A stretch of DNA of 64,000 nucleotides from an uncultured Negativicutes bacterium (lineage in GTDB: Bacteria > Bacillota > Negativicutes > Veillonellales > Megasphaeraceae): positions 1 to 64,000 of the forward strand of contig CAADUJ010000001.1 of the NCBI GenBank assembly GCA_900752195.1, written 5' to 3'. The first letter of the stretch is position 1. The number at the start of each line of letters is the position of its first letter. The notes below the pieces were generated by a model. It searched no databases, was not told the origin of the DNA, and saw only the letters and a list, made by a program, of their open reading frames with translations. The position numbers and the translations under genes were made by a program. Of this stretch, positions 51,667-59,263 are shown piece after piece.

Positions 51667-51955
51667 AATTTTATAGATTGCGATGAAGGAGAAGCAAACT
51701 GATATTCTTTTCAGAGAGTTGCCGGTTGGTGCGAGGCGACATGGTATCAGGGCGTTCCGCTCTGGAGCGGCAAATGATGAATTTGACGGGTCCCGCCCGT
51801 TACAGCGGTTTGAGTTGGCCGTAAGGCAAGTTGGGTGGCAACGCGGGAAATATGCTCTCGTCCCTTTTTAGGGATGGGAGTTTTTTTATTTTCCCTTTAC
51901 GGCAAATTGGGTGGTACCGCGAGAAGGAGAAGCTCGTCCCAATTCATTGGATTCT
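51667..51955 (+). promoter_or_regulatory. serine T-box leader with a second, partial T-box module
   Basis: Stem I with CTGATA/TATCAG helix, distal AGAGAGTTGCCGGTTGGTGCGAGG and specifier bulge ending T-TCC-G before CTCT; specifier TCC (Ser) at 51756-51758. The first T-box TGGCAACGCGGG is at 51836-51847, then a terminator CTCTCGTCCC/GGGATGGGAG with seven T at 51855-51887. A second T-box core TGGTACCGC at 51912-51920 follows, enclosed by AATTGGG/CCCAATT, with neither its own Stem I nor a terminator. The first T-box base C would pair with G73, which the tRNA-Ser at 56916 has; the second has U. Confidence 0.88.
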
Positions 51956-51982
51956 CTTAACGTTTACGAAGGAGTGATAGTA

Positions 51983-53056
51983 ATGGAACGGGTATTTAAT
52001 TTTAATGCCGGACCTTCGGCTATGCCCTTGGACGTACTCCAGCGGGTACAACAGGAATTTCTCGATTTCGATGGCACAGGCATGAGTATCGTAGAAATCA
52101 GTCATCGCAGTGCTGCCTATCAGCGCATGCAAGATGAAACAGTAGCCCTTTTGCAAAAGCTCTTGCAGATTCCTGAAGGCTATCATGTCATCTTCATGCA
52201 AGGTGGCGGTAGCATGCAATTCCTCATGCACGGTGCAAATTTCTTGCACCATCGCGGTGGCTATTTGAACACTGGCGTCTGGTCCAATAAGGCTATGAAA
52301 GCAGCTTCCTATTATGGAGACGTTTACGAAGTAGCTTCCAGTAAGGACGACAACTTCAACCATATTCCAAAATCAAGTGAATTTAACGTATTGCCTGATA
52401 CAGATTATGTCTATATGACGAGCAACAATACGATTCATGGAACGCAGTGGCAGGAGTTCCCAACATTCCAGGTCCCCCTCTTTTGTGATATGTCCAGTGA
52501 TTTCTTATCCCGTCCGGTTGATGTATCGAACTTTGATTTCATCTATGCAGGCGTGCAGAAAAACGTTGGTCCTGCTGGCGTCGTCGTCGGCATCATCAAG
52601 GACGAACAGTTGCAGCGCATTTGCCGGACTTTACCGGATATGCTTTCGTATAAGACTTTTACTGATCACGATTCGACATACAATACGCCACCTGTATTTT
52701 GCATCTATTTCGTCAACAGGGTTTGTCAATGGCTTGATGCAAACGGTGGCCTTGCGGCAATGGACAAACATAATCGCGCCAAGGCAGCTATCGTCTATGA
52801 TGCCATTGACAGAAGTAATGGATTTTATGTGGGCCATGCGCAAAAAAACTCGCGAAGCCTCATGAATGTCACTTTCAACCTGGCTGATACGGACATGGAA
52901 GCCGATTTTGTTACACAGGCTGCAGCCCACCAGCTCATCGGAGTCAAAGGGCATCGGTCCATCGGTGGTTGCCGGGCATCTATCTACAATGCTGTAACGG
53001 AAGAAGCCTGCCAGGCTCTGGCTGATTTCATGGATAACTATCGGAAGAACCATTAA
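51983..53056 (+). CDS. serC: phosphoserine aminotransferase
   Basis: 357 residues from the ATG after GAAGGAGTGATAGTA; the longer frame begins inside the leader. Starts NFNAGPSAMPLDVLQRVQQE as in SerC; the PLP lysine is in YAGVQKNVGPAG, and the substrate-binding MQGGGSMQF and GHRSIGGCRASIYNAV motifs are present. It converts 3-phosphohydroxypyruvate and glutamate to phosphoserine. First gene of serC-serA-phosphatase-serS, under a serine-specific T-box. Confidence 0.96.
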   Translation: MERVFNFNAGPSAMPLDVLQRVQQEFLDFDGTGMSIVEISHRSAAYQRMQDETVALLQKLLQIPEGYHVIFMQGGGSMQFLMHGANFLHHRGGYLNTGVWSNKAMKAASYYGDVYEVASSKDDNFNHIPKSSEFNVLPDTDYVYMTSNNTIHGTQWQEFPTFQVPLFCDMSSDFLSRPVDVSNFDFIYAGVQKNVGPAGVVVGIIKDEQLQRICRTLPDMLSYKTFTDHDSTYNTPPVFCIYFVNRVCQWLDANGGLAAMDKHNRAKAAIVYDAIDRSNGFYVGHAQKNSRSLMNVTFNLADTDMEADFVTQAAAHQLIGVKGHRSIGGCRASIYNAVTEEACQALADFMDNYRKNH

Positions 53057-53090
53057 TGATATATAGGGGTATCAAACACGAGGAGGAATT

Positions 53091-54686
53091 ATGATGAAAA
53101 TTTTAGTTAGCGACGACGTATCGGAAAAAGGTGTAGAACTGCTGCGCCAGCATGGATATGACGTAGATGTCAAAACGAATCTTGACGAACAGGGACTCAT
53201 TGCTTGCATCGGTGAATACGATGGACTTGTAACCCGGTCTATGACACATGTAACGGAAAAGGTCATTGAAGCAGGTACAAAGCTGAAAGTCGTTGGCCGT
53301 GCCGGTGTCGGTGTCGACAGCATTGATATTAAAGCGGCTACACAACGGGGCATCATCGTCGTCAATGCACCGACGTCGAATACGATTGCGGCAACGGAAC
53401 ATACCTGTGCTATGATCATGGCCATTACGCGGCACATTCCGCAGGCCCATAATTCCCTCATGAAGGGCGAATGGGATCGAGAACGCTTTACGGGCATCCA
53501 GCTCCAGAATAAAATTATCGGTATTATTGGCGTCGGCCGCATCGGTTCGCGTATTGCCAAACGTATGCAGGGAATGGAAATGAAGACGATTGGCTACGAT
53601 CCGTATATTCCGGAAGAACGGGCGAAGCAGCTTGGCGTAGAACTCGTCGATCTCGATACGCTCCTCAAGACATCTGACTATATTACCATGCATACGCCGC
53701 TTACGAAAGAAACACGGGGCATGATCGGCGCAGAAGAAATTGCCAAGATGAAAGATGGTGTCCGTGTCATCAATGTATCGCGCGGTGCAGTCCTTGATAT
53801 TTACGCACTGGCAGAAGCGTTGAAGAGCGGCCATGTTGCCGGTGCAGCCATTGACGTATTCCCGGAAGAACCGTTGACGACTGATATCAATCCTTTTATC
53901 GGTATGGACAACGTCGTCATTACACCGCACCTGGGTGCTTCGACGAAAGAAGCGCAGATTGGTGTATCTGTCGACGTTGCAGAAGGCGTTATTTCAGCTT
54001 TGGAAGGACATCCCGTACCGACAGCCGTCAATATGGCACCGATTCCCAAGAGCGTGTACAATGTTATTCAGCCCTATTTCAATCTTGTCGAACGGATGGG
54101 CATCATTGGCGTATACTTGTCGGAAGCGCCTATGAAAGAAATTACGGTTGAATACACAGGCGAACTGGCATCGACAGAAACGGGCCTTCTTACGACGGCT
54201 GTCCTCAAAGGCGCTTTGAATCCAATCCTCCAGGAATCGGTCAACTACGTCAATGCACCGGAAGTCGCCCGGTCCCGCCATATTTCTGTCAAGGAAATCC
54301 GCAATAAGGATAAAGGCTACTTTACCGATTCTGTAAAAGTTACGATTAAGACGGCAAAGGGGGAACATTCCCTTATTGGTACCTTGTTCAATGGGATGGA
54401 AGCAAAAATCGTCCAGATTGATGAATATCGCCTCGATTTTACGCCGGAAGGCTATTTGCTTTTAGCCCCTCATATCGACCAGCCCAATATGATCGGTCAG
54501 GTATCAATGATTCTTGGCCAGGCTCATATTAACATTACGGGCATGCAGCTAGCCCAGATGACGCAAAAGGGTACCAATATCATGGCTATTGCCGTCCAGG
54601 ACGATATTCCGAATGATATTATGCTTAAATTGCGTAGCATCGAAGGCATTTTAGATATGAAACTCATCCACGTTGATGTCCACTGA
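53091..54686 (+). CDS. serA: D-3-phosphoglycerate dehydrogenase
   Basis: 531 residues, the long form with an intervening (ASB) domain and a C-terminal ACT domain (about 455-531, QPNMIGQVSMILGQAHINI). Rossmann motif GIIGVGRIGSRIA, catalytic Arg in NVSRGAV, Glu in DVFPEEP and His in ITPHLGAST. Oxidises 3-phosphoglycerate; the ACT domain suggests serine feedback. AGGAGGAATT precedes tandem ATGs. The stop overlaps the ribosome binding region of the next gene, whose start is 10 bases later. Confidence 0.95.
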   Translation: MMKILVSDDVSEKGVELLRQHGYDVDVKTNLDEQGLIACIGEYDGLVTRSMTHVTEKVIEAGTKLKVVGRAGVGVDSIDIKAATQRGIIVVNAPTSNTIAATEHTCAMIMAITRHIPQAHNSLMKGEWDRERFTGIQLQNKIIGIIGVGRIGSRIAKRMQGMEMKTIGYDPYIPEERAKQLGVELVDLDTLLKTSDYITMHTPLTKETRGMIGAEEIAKMKDGVRVINVSRGAVLDIYALAEALKSGHVAGAAIDVFPEEPLTTDINPFIGMDNVVITPHLGASTKEAQIGVSVDVAEGVISALEGHPVPTAVNMAPIPKSVYNVIQPYFNLVERMGIIGVYLSEAPMKEITVEYTGELASTETGLLTTAVLKGALNPILQESVNYVNAPEVARSRHISVKEIRNKDKGYFTDSVKVTIKTAKGEHSLIGTLFNGMEAKIVQIDEYRLDFTPEGYLLLAPHIDQPNMIGQVSMILGQAHINITGMQLAQMTQKGTNIMAIAVQDDIPNDIMLKLRSIEGILDMKLIHVDVH

Positions 54687-54696
54687 GGAGGCCCTT

Positions 54697-55341
54697 ATGG
54701 TTCGCATCATACTTATTCGCCACGGCGAAACAGAATGGAATATACAAGGCCGTTATCAAGGCCAGGAAGACACTCATCTTAGCAAAAGAGGACTGGAACA
54801 AGGCCACCTTGTTGCCCAAGGATTAAAGGATACACCTATTGACGTCTGTGTTTCCAGTCCTTTGGAACGGTCTTATGAAACGTGTAAATTCTGCGCTGAC
54901 CTCCACCATCTTCCTGTCGAAAAAGATAATCGGCTTTTGGAAATTAACCACGGCCTTTGGGAAGGGCGGTTAGCCGATGAGATTAAGGCAGAATATCCCA
55001 AGGAATTTGCTCTTTGGCACAGTCAGCCTCATCTTGTCACCATGCCGGGAGAAGGCGGTGAAAGCCTGGAAGATGTGCGTCGTCGCGCGCGGGCAGCCTT
55101 TGATGATTATGCTGCCCGCTATGATGGTAAAACGGTTCTCGTTGCCGCTCATGATGCTGTTAACAAAGCAATTATTTGTGATGTCTTAGGTCTAGACATG
55201 AGCCATTTCTGGCAAATCAAGCAGGATAACACGTGCATCAATGTGCTCGAATGTCAGGACGGTCAATGGCGGCTCGTCCTCTTGAATTCGACGAATCACA
55301 TGGGCTATTTGTTTAGCGGTATCGAACAAAAGGGGTTATAA
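54697..55341 (+). CDS. histidine phosphatase (phosphoglycerate mutase-like), candidate phosphoserine phosphatase
   Basis: 214 residues from the ATG after GAGGAGGCCCTT. Histidine phosphatase fold: RHGETEWN with phospho-acceptor His9, SSPLERSYET, the EINHGLWEG acid block and the second His in VAAHDAVNK. Members include cofactor-dependent mutases and broad phosphatases; a metal-independent phosphoserine phosphatase (PspA) of this fold is known in Hydrogenobacter. Placed between serA and serS with no HAD-type serB in view, it is a good candidate for the final step of serine synthesis. Alternative: general phosphatase or alpha-ribazole phosphatase. Confidence 0.8.
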   Translation: MVRIILIRHGETEWNIQGRYQGQEDTHLSKRGLEQGHLVAQGLKDTPIDVCVSSPLERSYETCKFCADLHHLPVEKDNRLLEINHGLWEGRLADEIKAEYPKEFALWHSQPHLVTMPGEGGESLEDVRRRARAAFDDYAARYDGKTVLVAAHDAVNKAIICDVLGLDMSHFWQIKQDNTCINVLECQDGQWRLVLLNSTNHMGYLFSGIEQKGL

Positions 55342-55384
55342 TACAGTTGCTAAGTCACTACTCATTTAGAAAGGAAGAACATCC

Positions 55385-56665
55385 ATGTTAGATACAAAAT
55401 TTATCCGTGAACACGTAGAAGAAGTCCGTGCTAATATCAAGAACCGCAATGCCAAAGCGGATATTGACGCATTTGTAGCACTCGATAGTAAACGGCGCGA
55501 TCTCCTTCAGAAGGTCGAAGCTATGAAGAGCGAACGGAACACGGTAACGAAGGAAATCAGCCAGTTGAAGCGAAACAAGGAAAATGCTGATGACAAAATT
55601 GCAGCCATGAAGAAGCTGGGTAAGGATATTTCGGCTCTTGATAAGGACGTCAAAGAAACGGAAGAAAAGATGCTGGCAATCCAGCTTATGATACCGAATA
55701 TGTGCCATCCATCTGTCCCCTTGGGCAAAGATGATAACGATAATCCGGAAGTCCGCAAATGGGGCGAACCGCGTCACTTCGATTTTGAACCGAAAGAACA
55801 TTGGGATGTCGGCGAAGACCTGGGCATCCTCGATTCCGAACGGGCTGCCAAGGTAACGGGTGCACGCTTTTATTACTATGTCGGCGCCGGTGCCAGATTG
55901 GAACGTGCTGTCTACAACTTCATGCTCGACCAGCACACACAGAAAGATGGCTATACGGAAGTCATTCCGCCATATATCGTAAACCGCGATTCCATGACGG
56001 GCACAGGCCAGTTGCCGAAATTCTATGAAGATATGTATCGTCTCAACGTAGAAGGCGAAGAAATGTATATGATTCCGACGGCAGAAGTTCCTTTGACGAA
56101 CTACTACCGCGGCGAAATTATTGATGGTTCTAAACTGCCTATCTATTTGACAGCTCTTACACCGTGCTTCCGTGCAGAAGCCGGGTCGGCTGGCCGCGAT
56201 ACGCGTGGTCTCATCCGTCAGCATCAGTTCCACAAAGTTGAAATGGTTAAATTTGCGACACCGGAAACGAGCTACGACGAATTAGAAAAATTGACGAATA
56301 ATGCCGAAGACATATTGAAAGCATTGGGCCTTCCTTATCACGTCGTCACCCTTTGCACAGGCGATATTGGATTCTCCGCTGCAAAGACTTATGACGTTGA
56401 AGTATGGTTCCCGGCACAGGGCAAATATCGCGAAATCTCTTCGTGTTCTAATACGGAAGACTTCCAGGCACGGCGTGCCAATATCCGCTTCCGCCGTTCA
56501 CCGAAGGATAAACCGGAATACGTCCATACACTTAATGGGTCGGGCCTTGCCGTAGGCCGTACAGTTGCCGCCATTTTGGAAAACTACCAGCAGGCTGACG
56601 GCTCTGTCGTCGTACCAGAAGTTCTTCGTCCATACATGGGCTGCGACGTCATTACAGCAAAATAA
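55385..56665 (+). CDS. serS: seryl-tRNA synthetase
   Basis: 426 residues. N-terminal antiparallel coiled coil (about 1-105) that grips the long variable arm of tRNA-Ser, then a class II catalytic core with motif 2 (TPCFRAEAGSAGRDTRGLIR, then QHQFHKVE) and motif 3 (NGSGLAVGRTVAAILENYQ). Charges tRNA-Ser. Being inside the T-box-controlled serine operon, both synthesis and charging respond to uncharged tRNA-Ser. AAGGAAGAACATCC precedes the ATG; a strong terminator follows. Confidence 0.97.
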   Translation: MLDTKFIREHVEEVRANIKNRNAKADIDAFVALDSKRRDLLQKVEAMKSERNTVTKEISQLKRNKENADDKIAAMKKLGKDISALDKDVKETEEKMLAIQLMIPNMCHPSVPLGKDDNDNPEVRKWGEPRHFDFEPKEHWDVGEDLGILDSERAAKVTGARFYYYVGAGARLERAVYNFMLDQHTQKDGYTEVIPPYIVNRDSMTGTGQLPKFYEDMYRLNVEGEEMYMIPTAEVPLTNYYRGEIIDGSKLPIYLTALTPCFRAEAGSAGRDTRGLIRQHQFHKVEMVKFATPETSYDELEKLTNNAEDILKALGLPYHVVTLCTGDIGFSAAKTYDVEVWFPAQGKYREISSCSNTEDFQARRANIRFRRSPKDKPEYVHTLNGSGLAVGRTVAAILENYQQADGSVVVPEVLRPYMGCDVITAK

Positions 56666-56682
56666 TTTGATTCTGTAGACAT

Positions 56683-56726
56683 AAAAAACTATGGCCATCC
56701 ACATATAGGAGAGCCATAGTTTTTTT
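56683..56726 (+). terminator. terminator of the serine operon
   Basis: AAAAACTATGGC pairs with GCCATAGTTTTT, followed by a T run. Confidence 0.88.
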
Positions 56727-56865
56727 GTTTGCCTGCAGAAGGATATAAAGGCGAGAGTATGAATTACATCCAATGTATACTGATGATACAGTTAGAAATA
56801 CGACGTCCATATGGAGCACTGGTGTCATAGGGGAGGAGTCAAAGAGACGATGAAAAAACGTACGA

Positions 56866-56909
56866 AAAACCCCTTACTACTCACATTTTCGTGAGTAGTA
56901 AGGGGTTTT
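56866..56909. terminator. terminator downstream of the tRNA pair
   Basis: CCCCTTACTACTCAC pairs perfectly with GTGAGTAGTAAGGGG around a 6-base loop, with A and T runs on both sides. On the minus strand it lies directly after tRNA-Ser. Confidence 0.85.
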
Positions 56910-56915
56910 GTTTTC

Positions 56916-57007
56916 TGGCGGAGAGAGAGGGATTTGAACCCTCGGTACAGTGTTCACCGTACACATGATTTCCAATCATGCTCCTTCAGCCACTCGGACA
57001 CCTCTCC
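56916..57007 (-). tRNA. tRNA-Ser(GGA)
   Basis: 92 nucleotides including encoded CCA, with the long class II variable arm. The acceptor GGAGAGG pairs with TCTCTCC, discriminator G73. The anticodon stem GATT/AATC region contains GGA, reading UCC and UCU. It matches both the UCC specifier and the TGGC T-box of the serC leader. Confidence 0.96.
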
Positions 57008-57077
57008 ATAGCTTACACATTGTTGCGTATATGAAATTGTTGCAACGTTGTCGGGATCAACGCCCAATGTGTAAATG

Positions 57078-57154
57078 TGGTCGGGGCGACAGGATTTGAA
57101 CCTGCGACCTCTTAGTCCCGAACCAAGCGCGCTACCAAACTGCGCTACGCCCCG
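57078..57154 (-). tRNA. tRNA-Pro(CGG)
   Basis: 77 nucleotides with encoded ACCA end. Acceptor CGGGGCG/CGCCCCG; anticodon stem CTTGG/CTAAG encloses TTCGGGA, anticodon CGG, reading CCG. T-loop GGTTCAAATCC. It lies upstream of tRNA-Ser on the same strand. Confidence 0.95.
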
Positions 57155-57230
57155 TTACCTGACTTGTATATAATACCACATAGAAGATAAAAGTCAAGTA
57201 AAACTTTAACATATTTTTATGAGTCGAGTC

Positions 57231-57902
57231 TTATGATGCTTTCTTTGTTTTTACGTGGCGCCATAGGAACCCTCCGACAATCGTGATGACAACGAGGGAT
57301 ACTTTGACGATGATGGCATGGGGTTGGAGAAAGGCCATCTGCTGGTCTGTCGTGACCATGCCGCCAGCAGCCCATCCCAGGATGATACCGCCAATATAGA
57401 CGAGAATGGGGAAGCGGTTCATGATTTTGATGACGATGGTACTACCGAATATGATGATGGGAACGGAGATGAGCATACCTAAGACGAGGAGCTCTAAGTT
57501 ACCACCTGTCGTACCGACGATGCCAAGGACATTGTCAAGACTCATGAGGGCATCGGCGGCGATGATGGTCCGAATGGCGTCGAAGAGGGAATCTTTTGCT
57601 TCTACGTTGACTTCTTCGTCGTCATCATTGGCACCGATGAGCTTAATGCCAATGGCGATGAGCAAGACGGCGCCGACTGTTTTTAAGTAGGGAATCTGGA
57701 GTAACCAGATGACCATGGCAGCCATGAGAATCCGCATGGCAATGGCACCGGCTGTGCCATAGAGGATGGCTTTTTTTTGCAGGTCCTGCGGCAGGTTTTT
57801 GGCGGCCATGCCAATGACGATGGAGTTATCTCCACCAAGAGCTAAATCTACTAATATGACCTGGAAGATTGTCCAAAGGTCGTATACGATTGCCGATTCC
57901 AA
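57231..57902 (-). CDS. TerC-family (YjbE-like) membrane protein
   Basis: 223 residues from a TTG eight bases after GGAGG. Seven hydrophobic segments; the paired acidic motifs LVDLALGGDNSIVIGMA and AADALMSLDNVLGIVG are the TerC signature, thought to bind metal ions. An acidic loop (GANDDDEEVNVEAKD) lies between the halves. Family members are implicated in manganese export or metal homeostasis. I saw no yybP-ykoY (Mn riboswitch) consensus upstream. Convergence and spacing with glpX do not suggest a shared role. Confidence 0.85.
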   Translation of the reverse strand: MESAIVYDLWTIFQVILVDLALGGDNSIVIGMAAKNLPQDLQKKAILYGTAGAIAMRILMAAMVIWLLQIPYLKTVGAVLLIAIGIKLIGANDDDEEVNVEAKDSLFDAIRTIIAADALMSLDNVLGIVGTTGGNLELLVLGMLISVPIIIFGSTIVIKIMNRFPILVYIGGIILGWAAGGMVTTDQQMAFLQPHAIIVKVSLVVITIVGGFLWRHVKTKKAS

Positions 57903-58106
57903 TGAAAAGGCCTCCTTTTTATATGTATACTTCCTTCATTATACGGCAACTGGCTGGGCATGGCTAGTTTTTTTATATCGGGCGATTAATCCCTGGAGAA
58001 AGGGATGACTGCGTGGCAATAGGAACGTGATGGAACCTGCTTTGACAATCAACACAGATTCTTCATATAAACAGTAAGACGCTAGTACCTGCCATTGTCT
58101 TTACGA

Positions 58107-59072
58107 TTAATAACGCACGCGCCAACGAGCTTTTGGATCGAAACGGTGGACTGTGTCGATAAACTGGATAGTGCTTTTTTTGTAATCCATGACGAGGGAC
58201 GATGTGCGGACGCCGACACCAAAGTAGCGGACGCCGTGCATGAGGGATGTATCGGTTACGGCTGTAGCAGAAAAGACGCAATCGTCACTGCGGACGAGGT
58301 CATCTATGGTAAGGACTTGTGTGAAATCAAAAATTCCCAGTGCTTCTGCCTCTTTTCGTTCGTGATTGGTATAGGGGATGAGTCGACATTGCATATCTCC
58401 TCCCAGGCATTTTAAGGCCGCTGCTGCAATGACGCCTTGCTGGGCCCCACCGATTCCCATGAGGGCATGAATACCGGAGCCTTCAATGGCAGCATCGACA
58501 GCTGGTGTAATATCGCCGTCTGAAATAAGACGAATCCGGGCGCCGGCAGAGCGGCATTCGTGGATGAGGTCTTCATGACGCGGCCTATCGAGGATAACGA
58601 TGGATAAATCGTCAATTCCCCGCTGCAATCCTTCAGCGATGCGGCGAAGATTTTCTTTTACAGGGAGGTTCAAATCGATGCGTCCCTTGGCTTGAGGGCC
58701 TACGCATATTTTTTCCATATATATGTCGGGCAGATGCAATACACCACCTTCTCCAGTAATGGCTATGGCTGAAACGGCACCATTTTGTCCCTTTACGACG
58801 AGGGAAGAGCCGTCAATGGCAGCGGCAGCAATATCTACAGCAGGACCACCTGTGCCGATCTCTTCACTTTTAAATAACTTTTCTCCATCGGCAATGTGTC
58901 CTTCACCGATGACGATGCGCCCATCTATAGGAAGAGGTGCTAACGTTCCGTGCATCCCTTCTATGGCTAGATGTCGTGCTTCGTCGGGATCACCTAATCC
59001 CGTGGCATGACCAGCACGAAGTGCCGCCTGTTCTGTGGCATGTAAGAACGCCATAATATCAATGGTACTCAT
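58107..59072 (-). CDS. glpX: fructose-1,6-bisphosphatase class II
   Basis: 321 residues from the ATG seven bases after GGAGGG; the earlier in-frame ATG abuts the binding site. GlpX motifs: VIGEGHIADGEKLF, GGPAVDIAAAAIDGSSLVVKG with metal-binding Asp/Glu, ERPRHEDLI-like DRPRHEDLIHECR, GIGGAQQGVIAAAALKC. Hydrolyses fructose-1,6-bisphosphate (some also sedoheptulose-1,7-bisphosphate). It duplicates in function the class III enzyme at 22217. Confidence 0.92.
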   Translation of the reverse strand: MSTIDIMAFLHATEQAALRAGHATGLGDPDEARHLAIEGMHGTLAPLPIDGRIVIGEGHIADGEKLFKSEEIGTGGPAVDIAAAAIDGSSLVVKGQNGAVSAIAITGEGGVLHLPDIYMEKICVGPQAKGRIDLNLPVKENLRRIAEGLQRGIDDLSIVILDRPRHEDLIHECRSAGARIRLISDGDITPAVDAAIEGSGIHALMGIGGAQQGVIAAAALKCLGGDMQCRLIPYTNHERKEAEALGIFDFTQVLTIDDLVRSDDCVFSATAVTDTSLMHGVRYFGVGVRTSSLVMDYKKSTIQFIDTVHRFDPKARWRVRY

Positions 59073-59263
59073 GAACATCCCTCCTTAGTGGGCATGGTAT
59101 ATTCTTAACACATTATATATAATATATTTCGACAGAGACAGGGGGATTTCCTTTTCTCATTTAGATAAAGAAGATGATATTATATGCTGTTTTCTGCTGC
59201 ACTGGAGCTATAGAAATGTTTATGGTACAATGGGGCTAATGTAACGAAGAAGGAGAGTCGCTT

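Noticed and set aside
53103..53930. 275-codon open frame on the minus strand
   Set aside because: Antisense to serA; composition (rich in Arg, His, Cys) is not protein-like.
55388..56233. 281-codon open frame on the minus strand
   Set aside because: Antisense to serS and without motifs or an upstream binding site.
57903..58106. Manganese (yybP-ykoY) riboswitch upstream of the TerC-family gene
   Set aside because: The region lacks the conserved loops of that riboswitch; only a TATAAT-type promoter and a ribosome binding site are visible.
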